Under the pieces are notes generated by a model that worked only from the letters and a program-made list of their open reading frames with translations, had not been told where the DNA came from and did not search any database. From Desulfococcaceae bacterium HSG9 (GTDB taxonomy: Bacteria > Desulfobacterota > Desulfobacteria > Desulfobacterales > JAUCGF01), in contig JAUCGF010000131.1 of the NCBI GenBank assembly GCA_030378005.1, positions 1-35,425 of the forward strand: 35,425 nt of DNA, in the 5' to 3' direction. A program made the position numbers and the translations under genes. Positions 8,401 to 16,014 of this stretch are shown here, in pieces; within the stretch, counting starts at the first letter, position 1; each line of letters starts with the position of its first letter.

Positions 8401-8416
8401 TGGTATGATTTTTGCA
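8401..8416 (+). promoter_or_regulatory. Possible sigma-54 promoter without a downstream protein gene
   Basis: TGGTATGATTTTTGCA has the GG-N10-GC spacing of sigma-54 (-24/-12) promoters. No plus-strand protein gene lies downstream before 10352, but a terminator-like hairpin is found about 65 bases further on (8480-8511). The pair could define a small RNA of roughly 85 nt. A chance match is possible in this AT-rich gap. Apart from this pair and the repeat at 8254-8371, the gap 8228-8604 shows nothing else. Confidence 0.35.
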
Positions 8417-8479
8417 TAAGTTCATGTTTCCTTAAAAAATTAAAAAAGATATCATCTGATTAAGTATTCAGCATTTAAG

Positions 8480-8511
8480 AATCACCTTTACTGTGATTTT
8501 TATATTTTTAA
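8480..8511 (+). terminator. Possible rho-independent terminator of an intergenic small RNA
   Basis: A 6-bp stem (AATCAC 8480-8485, GTGATT 8493-8498) with a 7-base loop is followed directly by TTTATATTTTT. It points along the plus strand, where no protein gene ends. It would fit the sigma-54-like site at 8401. Confidence 0.4.
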
Positions 8512-8604
8512 TCATGAAATGCTTATTTCCGTCTGAAATTTGTATTTTGTGATTTGTATGTAATTAAGTGTTGCCGGTTTTATGTGCAATAATCGTGCCG
8601 AACG

Positions 8605-9360
8605 CTATTGGTCAGGCAGCTCTTTTTGTACCTCTTGAAAAAGTTCGCGCCCGATAGCCAGCCCCGTATCTATGAAGCGGGGGCCATAGATTTTACCGGT
8701 ATGGGTACGAAATGTCTTTTTTATGCGGATAAGGCTCTGCATCGCTTTGGGATAAAGCGATGCAAATTCGACAAGCGGTGTATTAAAAAAAGCGACCATA
8801 TCCCATACGGTGTCTGTGAAATTATCCGGTCCCCATCTGAATTTATCCGCATCATAAAGACAGTCTGAAATAAGCTGCCTGTGAATACTATTGGCAGCGA
8901 TTGTTTTTTTAAACGCCTGATGATTATGGATAGCAACGGCAATTGTATTTTTTTCGGAATCTGTAAACGGATGGGACTTTATTATCTCTTTTGAATAAAT
9001 AGCACCTTTGGCAGCATGATTTTTTTCTTTTCGTTTAATATCATGCAACAGTCCCGCACTCTGGGCGATGACAACCAAACGTTCAGTTTTTTTGGCGGAA
9101 TAGTCATAATTTTGGCTTTCGATAAATGCCAAAGCACCGGCATCCAGGGCTACTTTGACCGAATGTTTGATTCCATGGCCAAAATCATCTTCCAGATGAT
9201 CAGACACAAACTTATGTAGCTGGTCAATAACCGTATCTGTTTCAAATATGTTGAGTGCAGATTTATTTTCCAGTGAAAAATCGTTATAAAATGCCTGTTG
9301 CGGAAAATGGGACGCAATCTTACGGGCTTTTTCACGAATACGAACGTAAACAGGCTCCAT
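8605..9360 (-). CDS. HD-domain metal-dependent phosphohydrolase
   Basis: This 251-residue, apparently soluble protein has an HD domain at about residues 55-175. Visible metal-ligand candidates are H62/H66 (GHGIKHS), the H106-D107 doublet in GLLHDIKR, H115, H145/H147 in AIHNHQAF and D170/D172 in LYDADKF. That spacing matches HD hydrolases acting on nucleotides or phosphoester substrates. There is no GYP signature for c-di-GMP degradation, so a substrate cannot be named. The closest upstream gene on the same strand (9563-10054) is 202 bp away. Downstream is the 377-bp gap holding the MITE-like element. Confidence 0.75.
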   Translation of the reverse strand: MEPVYVRIREKARKIASHFPQQAFYNDFSLENKSALNIFETDTVIDQLHKFVSDHLEDDFGHGIKHSVKVALDAGALAFIESQNYDYSAKKTERLVVIAQSAGLLHDIKRKEKNHAAKGAIYSKEIIKSHPFTDSEKNTIAVAIHNHQAFKKTIAANSIHRQLISDCLYDADKFRWGPDNFTDTVWDMVAFFNTPLVEFASLYPKAMQSLIRIKKTFRTHTGKIYGPRFIDTGLAIGRELFQEVQKELPDQ

Positions 9361-9562
9361 AGCATCGCTTTCGATGGCAAAAAATTTCGAAAGTTACAAG
9401 TTATTTTATAATTCGTCAATCATAAGCTTTCGTGAAACGTGATGCGTGAATTCATGTACACAGGTTGAAATTATTTGCACCGAAAACATAATACTGATTT
9501 TATCAGTTGCAATTAATGCAATGAGTTACGTGATAACTTCAAACTTGTAACTGACGAGAACA

Positions 9563-10054
9563 TTATAAAAATGAACCAAGTATATCTTTACTAACTTTCC
9601 ACTGATTGTTTTCTTTAACGACATTGACGACTTCATTAAATTGATCGGTTTGGCCGAGATCAAAAATGTGTGCAACAGTCGCATAGACCGGATTGACATA
9701 CACTTTTTTATCACCCGTAATCCTGATTTCAGCTTTATCCGCTTCAAGACTGACGATTTCTGTTTTTAAATTATGAAGTTTGCTGCGCATTATACTGACA
9801 CTTAAACCGCGTTCATGCGCTTCGCGGGCAGCATATTCAAGATACCGGGACGTTACATCGCTATCAGCTCCCTTAGTATTATCTTTTTGGTACAGCCATT
9901 GGGACATGGAATCGTCTAATTTTAAATACGCTTCCGTAAATCGAACGGCCACTTTTGTCGGGGTGTCACGTTGGTCTAAAAAATATAGCGATAACTGAAC
10001 TAAAATTCCGAGACAAACAACCAAACCGATCAATACATAACGATTATTGCTCAT
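9563..10054 (-). CDS. Small membrane-anchored protein of unknown function
   Basis: This 163-residue protein has one N-terminal hydrophobic segment (about residues 7-26, GLVVCLGILVQLSLYF), most likely an uncleaved signal anchor, followed by an extracytoplasmic domain. The domain has helices (TEAYLKLDDSMSQWLYQ) then strands (KTEIVSLEADKAEIRITG; EVVNVVKENNQWKVSKDIL), a layout reminiscent of NTF2-like or Tim44-like folds. I do not recognise a named family. It is divergent from tmcD with a 297-bp shared upstream region, so a link to the Tmc complex is possible but only positional. A ribosome site (AGGAGA region) lies before the ATG at 10054. Confidence 0.6.
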   Translation of the reverse strand: MSNNRYVLIGLVVCLGILVQLSLYFLDQRDTPTKVAVRFTEAYLKLDDSMSQWLYQKDNTKGADSDVTSRYLEYAAREAHERGLSVSIMRSKLHNLKTEIVSLEADKAEIRITGDKKVYVNPVYATVAHIFDLGQTDQFNEVVNVVKENNQWKVSKDILGSFL

Positions 10055-10267
10055 ACTTACCTCTCCTTAAACTTTTAATTTAACTGATTTCCAATAAACA
10101 AAACGACCTTAGCCATCTGTGAAATGTGAATTCACGTTTGAAAATCACAAATGGAGTGGTTATTTCGTCCCTAATCCTTACCTAGTTTCGTCAAACTTTA
10201 GCATGGATTAATTTAGGAAACAAGATTTTTTGAATAAAAAATCACAAATCAAAAACATGTAAAAAAA

Positions 10268-10295
10268 CTTTACTTTCACTAAAATTCAATATAAT
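10268..10295 (+). promoter_or_regulatory. Candidate sigma-70-type promoter of the tmc operon
   Basis: A TATAAT at 10290-10295 is preceded at 16 bases by CTTTAC (10268-10273), a four-of-six match to the -35 consensus. It lies 57 bp upstream of the tmcD ATG in an AT-rich region. The ribosome site GGGAG follows at 10341. No operator was recognised. Confidence 0.35.
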
Positions 10296-10351
10296 GATTA
10301 TATTAATTTAAGTAGCTGCTTGTTTATAAAGAAGTTATATGGGAGATGTAA

Positions 10352-11620
10352 ATGATTAATAAACAAAATTGGGATTGGGAAAACGGGGAAAAAGAAATAG
10401 CGGACATCGGTACCTGGAAAGATAAATTTCTCGGAGTTGAAGAGCCATACCCTAGCCCCGATGGTGAAAAAATCGCGGCGATTGTCAAACCGGATGAAAT
10501 GGAATTCAGCGTTTGTGAAAACGGTACAGTTTGGGAAGAGGTGTATGACAAGGTCTGGTATCTGCGATTTGGACCGGATAATCGTCTGACAGCACTGGTG
10601 TCGGATACTGCTGAATGGACTTTGGCAGTCGATCAGGCGGCTTGGGCGCATCGTTTTGACTATGTATGGGACACTCATTTCAGTGAAGATGGCAGGCGCA
10701 TTGTGATCGCCGCCCAGAAAGATGGCCGTTACATGGGAGTGACTGATGACACGCCTTGGGAAACCGACTTTGAAACAATGAATAATTTTAGCGTCAGCCG
10801 GGATGGTGAACAAACGGCGGCCGCGGTTCAAATTGTGTCATTTCAATCCGGCGATATTTTCAAATTTCAGGAAGGCACCTATTCAGTCGCGGTAAACGGA
10901 CGTGCTTGGCCGAATAATTTTGTCAATGTATGGGAAATCGCCTTTTCACCTGATAATCAGCATGTTGCCGCCGCTATTCGGGTCAACTTGTATGATTATA
11001 CGATTGCGGTTGATGGTGTCCCATGGCGACAAACCTTTAATGGGGTGTGGGAGCCTCAGTTCAGCTCTCGTGACAGTTCCGTGACAGCACCGGTGCGTAC
11101 AGGCGGCAAATGGATGCTGGCTAAAAATGGTGAAGTTTTGTGGGACCGCCAGTTTGTCCAGTTATGGCATCATCAATACAGTCCGGACGGAGCGACAATC
11201 GCTGCAATTGTCGCTCCGGAATTTGGTCGATGGACAGTTGCTGTCAATGGTAAACCTTGGTCGATAACGTTTGGTGATTTGGTGACCGATATGGTGTTCA
11301 GCCCGGATGGTGCGAAAGTGGCCTGTGTCGGTAAAGAGAAAGGCCAATGGAGTATAGCGATAGATGGCGTTCGCTGGCCTGGCGCTTTTGATATGGCTTG
11401 GAAACCGGTGTTCAGCCATGATGGAAACAATGTCGCGGCCAAAGTCGAAAAAAATGGTCAATATTCGTTGGTTATCAACGGAAAACTGTTGCAAAAACAA
11501 TTTGATATGATATGGAATCCGATCTTTAGTCCAGACGGAGACAAATTATTAATCAGAGGTATCAAGTCCGGTGAAACTAAATATTATCGACAGGTTGTTC
11601 CTTTAGCGGAACTTTTCTGA
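10352..11620 (+). CDS. tmcD: TmcD: tryptophan-rich beta-propeller-like subunit of the Tmc complex
   Basis: This 422-residue protein has no signal peptide or membrane helix. It is built from about ten units of roughly 40 residues, each with the pattern F-x-x-x-W-x-x-x-F-S-x-D-G-x-x-(V/I)-A-A followed by a W-x-(I/L)-A-x-(D/N)-G strand; examples are FSPDGAKVACVG and WTVAVNGKPW. This WD40/PD40-like repeat, with very many tryptophans, is the described character of TmcD. The order here is D-C-B-A, the reverse of the tmcABCD order described in Desulfovibrio vulgaris. A GGGAG ribosome site lies about 6 bases upstream of the ATG. The absence of an export signal suggests a cytoplasmic partner of TmcB; the precise role of TmcD has not been settled. 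Confidence 0.85.
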   Translation: MINKQNWDWENGEKEIADIGTWKDKFLGVEEPYPSPDGEKIAAIVKPDEMEFSVCENGTVWEEVYDKVWYLRFGPDNRLTALVSDTAEWTLAVDQAAWAHRFDYVWDTHFSEDGRRIVIAAQKDGRYMGVTDDTPWETDFETMNNFSVSRDGEQTAAAVQIVSFQSGDIFKFQEGTYSVAVNGRAWPNNFVNVWEIAFSPDNQHVAAAIRVNLYDYTIAVDGVPWRQTFNGVWEPQFSSRDSSVTAPVRTGGKWMLAKNGEVLWDRQFVQLWHHQYSPDGATIAAIVAPEFGRWTVAVNGKPWSITFGDLVTDMVFSPDGAKVACVGKEKGQWSIAIDGVRWPGAFDMAWKPVFSHDGNNVAAKVEKNGQYSLVINGKLLQKQFDMIWNPIFSPDGDKLLIRGIKSGETKYYRQVVPLAELF

Positions 11621-11688
11621 ATAATTTGGAAGGATAGCTTGAAACTTAAAATTTAAAACTTGTAACTTATAGAGAGGGGTTCAAAATC

Positions 11689-12348
11689 ATGCATGCAGTT
11701 TATAATTTTGTAAGCGGACCGTTACTATGGGTGTCTTTTATCCTGTTTTTTGGAGGCAGTGTTTACCGAATTGTTTCCATGGTGCGAATGGCTAAAAAAA
11801 CAGACCCGGTCGTGTATCATTTTTGGAGTTTGAAATATGCCCTGCGTTCAATTTTTCACTGGATCATCCCATTTGCCAGTGAAAATATGCGCAAACAGCC
11901 TGCCATGACAATTGTAACTTTTGCCTTCCATATTTGCCTTTTCATCGCACCGCTGTTTCTTTTTGCCCATATTATTCTTTTTAAGGCATCCTGGAATATC
12001 AGTTGGATGTATTTACCGGATACTGTTGCGGATATTATGACAATGATTGTCATCGGCGCGTGCATCTTTTTTCTGGTAAGACGGCTGAAACTGCCGGAAG
12101 TCAAATATGTCACTTCCTGTTCAGATTATGTCATTCTCGCAATTGTTGCAGCACCATTTATAACCGGATTTTGGACTTTTCATCAATTGCCGGGGTTCAG
12201 AATTATGGGTATCGCCCATATCCTTTCCGGAGAAATCATGTTAGCCGCGATACCGTTCACCCGACTTAGCCACATGTTCTTTTTTCCGTTTACAAGAGGC
12301 TATATGGGGTCTGAATTCGGTGCTGTCAGGCACGCCCGGGATTGGTAG
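11689..12348 (+). CDS. tmcC: TmcC: integral membrane cytochrome b-like subunit of the Tmc complex
   Basis: This 219-residue protein has about five membrane helices (near 7-25, 75-98, 115-130, 142-160 and 175-195). It resembles the NarI/HdrE/DsrM group of b-type cytochrome membrane subunits, which pass electrons between periplasmic cytochrome c and a cytoplasmic HdrD-like protein. Histidines that could ligand haem lie in the helices (for example FHICLF, FHQLPG, AHILSG, LSHMFF). It starts 68 bp after tmcD with AGAGAGGGG as ribosome site and is followed at 79 bp by tmcB. Family and context together make the call firm. Confidence 0.87.
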   Translation: MHAVYNFVSGPLLWVSFILFFGGSVYRIVSMVRMAKKTDPVVYHFWSLKYALRSIFHWIIPFASENMRKQPAMTIVTFAFHICLFIAPLFLFAHIILFKASWNISWMYLPDTVADIMTMIVIGACIFFLVRRLKLPEVKYVTSCSDYVILAIVAAPFITGFWTFHQLPGFRIMGIAHILSGEIMLAAIPFTRLSHMFFFPFTRGYMGSEFGAVRHARDW

Positions 12349-12427
12349 CCGGTTTGAGATGAATTAGCGCTTTTTTTGTAAAATTTGTTTTTGAAATATG
12401 TCAGAGTAGGGTTAAGGAGGAACTTAG

Positions 12428-13762
12428 ATGACCGAATCCGTATCCAAGGAATCAAGTCTGATCGCTGATGAAGGTCTTGACAAAGGGCTTGCGCGGCTTA
12501 CTTCGGAAAAAATTGAAAAGACGATTAAAACCATATTAACCAATGAAACAGGCGCTCGTTTAAAAACGTATGTGAGTACCTGTGTACATTGCGGCCTGTG
12601 TTCCGATGCCTGCCATGTATATCTTTCCAATCGTGATCCAGCCTGTTCGCCTGTCGGTAAAATAAAACAGACGATATGGGAAATCGTGAAAAAAAAGGGC
12701 AAAGTCGATGCGCAGTTTATCCGCCGAGCCTCCGAAATCGCTTATACGGAATGTAATCTTTGCCGGCGTTGCGCGATGTATTGTCCATTTGGAATCGACA
12801 TCTCCTATATGATTTTGATAGTTCGTCGAATTTGCCACAAACTTGGTGTTACGCCGCACTATTTGCAAGACACGGCACAAAGCCATTCAGCCACTTTAAA
12901 CCAGATGTGGGTTAAAGATGATGAATGGGTTGATACGCTTCAATGGCAAGAAGAAGAAGCGCAAGATGAAATTGGTGATTTACGCATTCCCATAGATCAA
13001 GAAGGCGCGGATTTTTTTTATTCGGTTATCGCACCGGAGCCTAAATTCAGGGCGCAGCTCATTTATCAGGCGGCTGTGATTTTCCATTCCGCCGGTGTGA
13101 GTTGGACAATGCCGGCAACGCCCGGATGGGATAACAGTGATATGTGCATGTTTTCGGGTGATAACGAGATGATGGGGCGTTTGAAAAAAGCTCACTTTGA
13201 AACGGCGATGCGCTTAAAAGTTAAAAAAATCGTGATGGGTGAATGCGGCCATGCCTTCCGGTCGGTCTATGATGTGGGCAATCGCTGGCTGGGCTTTCGT
13301 GAACCGCCCATACCTATTATACATTCTATCCAGTTTTTTTATGAATTGTTAAAAGAGGGGCGTATTAAGATTGCTAAAAAATATGCTAAAACGGTTACAC
13401 TGCATGACCCTTGCAATACAGTTCGCGGAGCCGGCTTGCATGAAATGATCCGGATGATTGCTCATGAAACCTGTGAGAAAGTGATTGAAATGCACCCTAA
13501 CCGGGAACATAATTATTGTTGCAACGCCGGCGGCGGTGTTATTAATTGCGGCCCTCCTTTCAAAAATAAACGTGTCGAAAATAACAGTATTAAAGCTGAC
13601 CAGTTGAGAAATGTAAAGGAACAAGGGGCTGAAACGGTTATCGCACCTTGCCATAACTGCCATGGCGGACTGGAAGATATTATCCACACTTACAAACTTG
13701 ATATGGATTTAAAATTTTTGGGTGATATTATTTATGAATGTATGGAAAAGCCCGAAGAATAG
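12428..13762 (+). CDS. tmcB: TmcB: HdrD-like iron-sulfur subunit of the Tmc complex
   Basis: This 444-residue soluble protein has two ferredoxin-type [4Fe-4S] motifs near the N-terminus: C52-x2-C55-x2-C58-x3-C62 and C109-x2-C112-x2-C115-x3-C119-P. The C-terminal half is a heterodisulfide-reductase D-like CCG region, visible as DPCNTVRG, YCCNAGGG and APCHNCHGGL, preceded by GECGHAF. This is the HdrD-type architecture used by TmcB, DsrK and HmcF on the cytoplasmic face. In TmcABCD it should exchange electrons with TmcC. AAGGAGG at 12414-12420, 7 bases before the ATG, fixes the start. It is followed by tmcA after 16 bases. Confidence 0.9.
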   Translation: MTESVSKESSLIADEGLDKGLARLTSEKIEKTIKTILTNETGARLKTYVSTCVHCGLCSDACHVYLSNRDPACSPVGKIKQTIWEIVKKKGKVDAQFIRRASEIAYTECNLCRRCAMYCPFGIDISYMILIVRRICHKLGVTPHYLQDTAQSHSATLNQMWVKDDEWVDTLQWQEEEAQDEIGDLRIPIDQEGADFFYSVIAPEPKFRAQLIYQAAVIFHSAGVSWTMPATPGWDNSDMCMFSGDNEMMGRLKKAHFETAMRLKVKKIVMGECGHAFRSVYDVGNRWLGFREPPIPIIHSIQFFYELLKEGRIKIAKKYAKTVTLHDPCNTVRGAGLHEMIRMIAHETCEKVIEMHPNREHNYCCNAGGGVINCGPPFKNKRVENNSIKADQLRNVKEQGAETVIAPCHNCHGGLEDIIHTYKLDMDLKFLGDIIYECMEKPEE

Positions 13763-13778
13763 TAAAGGAGTGATTATT

Positions 13779-14171
13779 ATGAAACAACATTCACTGAAAA
13801 TAAGCCTGATTATTACCTTGATAATGATGCTTATGGCCGCTTATTCGGCTCATTCGCAAGAGGAGGATGTGAAAACGGTTGAAGATGACGCTTTCACCGA
13901 ACAGATGAGACCGATTGTACCTTTTTTGCATGATGAACACAATGAGATTGCGGAAATTGCGGAATGCGGCGTTTGCCACCATGTGTATGATGATAATGGC
14001 CTGCTATCGGAAGACGAAACTTCGGAAGAAAGCCAGTGCTCGGAATGCCATCTTCCTGCAAAAAGCAAGGATAAAACTGAGCTGATCAAATATTATCATA
14101 ACCAATGTAAAAATTGCCACCTGCAAAGAAATGCAGGGCCGATCATGTGTGCGGAGTGCCATGTTAAATAA
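13779..14171 (+). CDS. tmcA: TmcA: periplasmic tetraheme type II cytochrome c3
   Basis: The start is the ATG at 13779, with AAAGGAG eight bases upstream and a signal peptide directly after it (hydrophobic to about residue 21, cleavage near SAHS); the longer frame from 13722 only overlaps tmcB. The 130-residue product has four haem c sites, all CxxCH: C63-H67, C87-H91, C110-H114 and C124-H128. Four further histidines (H51, H54, H68, H107) are placed as distal ligands, giving bis-His coordination for every haem, as in cytochrome c3. An acidic stretch after the signal peptide fits the acidic type II cytochrome. It should take electrons from type I cytochrome c3 in the periplasm and pass them to TmcB/C. 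Confidence 0.92.
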   Translation: MKQHSLKISLIITLIMMLMAAYSAHSQEEDVKTVEDDAFTEQMRPIVPFLHDEHNEIAEIAECGVCHHVYDDNGLLSEDETSEESQCSECHLPAKSKDKTELIKYYHNQCKNCHLQRNAGPIMCAECHVK

Positions 14172-14481
14172 AAAGCAAAGTGAACAAACATGTCCCACCG
14201 CCACCGAAAAACGGACTGAAAAACGGGATAAAATTAATGCTTCGGTTGATTTTTTTATTGATGCCGATATTACCAAGGCCAAAGCCGTGGATATATCTGA
14301 TTCAGGTGTCTGCTTTGAAACCGAACGCCCCATTTCCATGCATATTCGTATGGAAACCGATGGCTTGGTTTTGGAACATGTGGCCGAATTGGTTTGGTGC
14401 AAGCGCAAAAAAGACGGTGGGATGACTTATGGCTTGGAATTTAACAAAAATTCCCATGGATTTCGGGAAATCAAACTATGA
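14161..14481 (+). CDS. PilZ-domain c-di-GMP-binding protein overlapping tmcA
   Basis: Reading from the ATG at 14161, which lies inside the end of tmcA with GGAG four bases upstream, gives 106 residues. Both PilZ ligand motifs are present: R18-x3-R22 (RTEKR) and D44-x-S46-x-x-G49 (DISDSG), the residues that hold intercalated c-di-GMP. The rest is the small PilZ barrel, ending in GMTYGLEFNKN. The 11-bp overlap with tmcA means it is co-transcribed and probably translationally coupled with the Tmc operon. Its stop overlaps by 6 bp with the end of the convergent response regulator gene. A single-domain PilZ protein usually acts by binding a partner; which one is not known. Confidence 0.82.
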   Translation: MLNKKQSEQTCPTATEKRTEKRDKINASVDFFIDADITKAKAVDISDSGVCFETERPISMHIRMETDGLVLEHVAELVWCKRKKDGGMTYGLEFNKNSHGFREIKL

Positions 14482-15153
14482 ACCGGATTTGGCAATATCT
14501 ATTATCTTACTCTTACCAGCGTAATATTTAGTTTCGTATTTGGTGATGCTCCGCAATTTTTTGATTATTTTGACCATTCGTTTCACCTGCCGTCTGATTT
14601 CACTGATTTTCTCATTATTAGGATCATCCTTATCAATCCTAAATAATAAAATTTCCGACAAACCGGAAATGGTTTGCATCGGTTGAACGAGTTCGTGGCA
14701 CACCGCTCCGGCCAGTTCTAAAATACTTTTCAATTTTTCTTTTTGCAGCCGCTCTTTTTCCGCTTTTTTTAATTCCAGATGCGTTTGAATTCTTACCAAT
14801 AATTCCAAAGTGTTAAATGGCTTGGTAATATAATCGGCCGCACCGACCTGAAAGCCTTTAACCATATCTTTTACCTGACCCATGGATGTTAGAAAAATAA
14901 TTGGAATATCTTTTGTAACGGGATTGTCTTTGAGCCGTTGGCAGGTTTCAAAACCATCCGGTTCAGGCATCATAACATCCAGCAAAATCAAATCCGGAAT
15001 TATTTTAGCGGCAATCTCCAATGCTTGCAGCCCATCTTTGGCACCATTTATCTGATAGCCTTCTTGTTGCAGGATATTTCCCAACAACCGAATACTGTCC
15101 GGCACATCATCTACGATCAATATACGTGTAATTTCTTTATTTTTAACAGTCAT
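14476..15153 (-). CDS. Response regulator receiver fused to a HisKA-like dimerisation domain without a kinase domain
   Basis: This 225-residue protein starts with a complete receiver domain (about 9-125): acidic pair D15-D16, phosphoacceptor D59 (LILLDVMMP), T89 and K111 in KPF. After a coiled-coil linker (about 126-145) comes a HisKA-like helical hairpin with H153 in CHELVQPMQTISGL, ending at about residue 225. The HATPase domain is absent. The natural-looking C-terminus and same-size relatives in Desulfobacterales suggest this is the full protein and not a truncation. It might act as a phosphorelay or as a dimeric receiver controlled by another kinase. It converges on and overlaps the PilZ gene by 6 bp. 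Confidence 0.8.
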   Translation of the reverse strand: MTVKNKEITRILIVDDVPDSIRLLGNILQQEGYQINGAKDGLQALEIAAKIIPDLILLDVMMPEPDGFETCQRLKDNPVTKDIPIIFLTSMGQVKDMVKGFQVGAADYITKPFNTLELLVRIQTHLELKKAEKERLQKEKLKSILELAGAVCHELVQPMQTISGLSEILLFRIDKDDPNNEKISEIRRQVKRMVKIIKKLRSITKYETKYYAGKSKIIDIAKSGS

Positions 15154-15183
15154 ATTCTAGTCCTTCGATTTTATTAAGTACAA

Positions 15184-15267
15184 TCAGTAGATGGAAAAAG
15201 TTATTGGCGGCCTCGTTTCCACGCTTTGCGTGGGAACGAGAATGTGTGTGAAGTTTCCATCTACTGA
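15184..15267. repeat. Nested palindrome with REP-like CTCGTTTCCACGC core
   Basis: The outer arms TCAGTAGATGGAAA (15184-15197) and its exact inverse (15254-15267) enclose an inner hairpin, 15212-15224 with 15228-15240, one mismatch and loop TTT. The inner sequence matches the widespread bacterial repeat of the type CTCGTTCCCACGC. It lies 31 bp upstream of the response regulator start. The nested arrangement suggests that one repeat inserted into, or evolved inside, another. Confidence 0.75.
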
Positions 15268-15410
15268 CAATCTGTGTTTCCAATTAAGATAAGTATGACT
15301 TTAATAAAATCAGAAATTTATATCATTGATGATTATATCCTTGACATTAACACTTATGCAATGAAATAATATGTCAATTTTATCTTGTAACTATCTTAGG
15401 GCTTATCACA

Positions 15411-15520
15411 TATAGACTTTCAGATATTAATGTCACAAGGATAGATAGAGGAGGTAATACAGATAAGATAGTATATCTCCGGCCGATAACGCAGTAAAAT
15501 TATTTATCTGAACGTCTATA
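15411..15520. repeat. MITE-like palindromic element, copy 2
   Basis: The termini TATAGACTTTCAGATA (15411-15426) and TATCTGAACGTCTATA (15505-15520) are inverted copies with one mismatch. The interior shares TCACAAGG, GTAT and CCGATAACGCAG with copy 1 at 8254-8371, in the same order on the plus strand. It is 40 bp upstream of the ABM gene, with the interior oriented oppositely, relative to the downstream gene, from copy 1. That argues for a mobile repeat and against a riboswitch. The rest of the gap 15268-15560 shows nothing else. Confidence 0.7.
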
Positions 15521-15560
15521 GAAACGAACCAACCCAATACTGATTAGAAAGGAGGTTATT

Positions 15561-15860
15561 ATGTTGGTTAAAGTTTTAGTTAAAAGACACTTTAAAATGG
15601 AAAAATTAGATGAAGTGATCGCGTTGCTCAAGAAGTTCAGATCGGATGCTTTGGATCAGCCCGGTTATGTATGTGGTGAAACGCTGATAGCTGATGGTGA
15701 ACCTGAAAAATTGATGGTTATCAGCACATGGCAAAGTATTGAGGACTGGAACAACTGGAAAGCAAGCAAGACTCGTATAGAAAACGATGCGATGCTAAAA
15801 ATATTTCAGGAGCAGCCTACTGAATACACGGTTTATCGTCTCGGTTCATCTTCAAATTGA
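15561..15860 (+). CDS. ABM-domain (antibiotic biosynthesis monooxygenase-like) small protein
   Basis: This 99-residue protein has the dimeric ferredoxin-like alpha+beta barrel pattern of the ABM superfamily: a first strand MLVKVLVKRHFK, a helix with ALLKKFRSDALDQPGYVCGETLI, the VISTWQSIEDWNNWKAS signature helix and a closing strand. Proteins of this fold include cofactor-free monooxygenases, haem-degrading IsdG-type enzymes and stress proteins of unknown function. No residues here allow a substrate to be named. A strong ribosome site, AAAGGAGG (15548-15555), lies 5 bases before the ATG. It is not closely linked to the next gene (154 bp gap with its own candidate promoter). Confidence 0.78.
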   Translation: MLVKVLVKRHFKMEKLDEVIALLKKFRSDALDQPGYVCGETLIADGEPEKLMVISTWQSIEDWNNWKASKTRIENDAMLKIFQEQPTEYTVYRLGSSSN

Positions 15861-15932
15861 TGATTGAATCGTACGAACTGATTCAGACAAAAAGGCTAAA
15901 TTAAATTAGTGTATGATTTCGATAAAAAACTA

Positions 15933-15961
15933 TTGCTTATTTTAATTTTATTCGATATATA
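15933..15961 (+). promoter_or_regulatory. Candidate sigma-70 promoter for the 16015 gene
   Basis: TTGCTT (15933-15938) and TATATA (15956-15961) are separated by 17 bases, 53 bp upstream of the ATG at 16015. The gene has a strong AAAGGAG ribosome site at 16002-16008. Confidence 0.35.
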
Positions 15962-16014
15962 ATATTTATGTTATCTAACGAAGAGCTTTTATCTAACTAA
16001 GAAAGGAGATTTAA

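Noticed and set aside
10298..10831. 177-codon minus-strand frame over the start of tmcD
   Set aside because: It lies opposite the well-supported tmcD repeats and would remove the tmc promoter region; no ribosome site or homology pattern.
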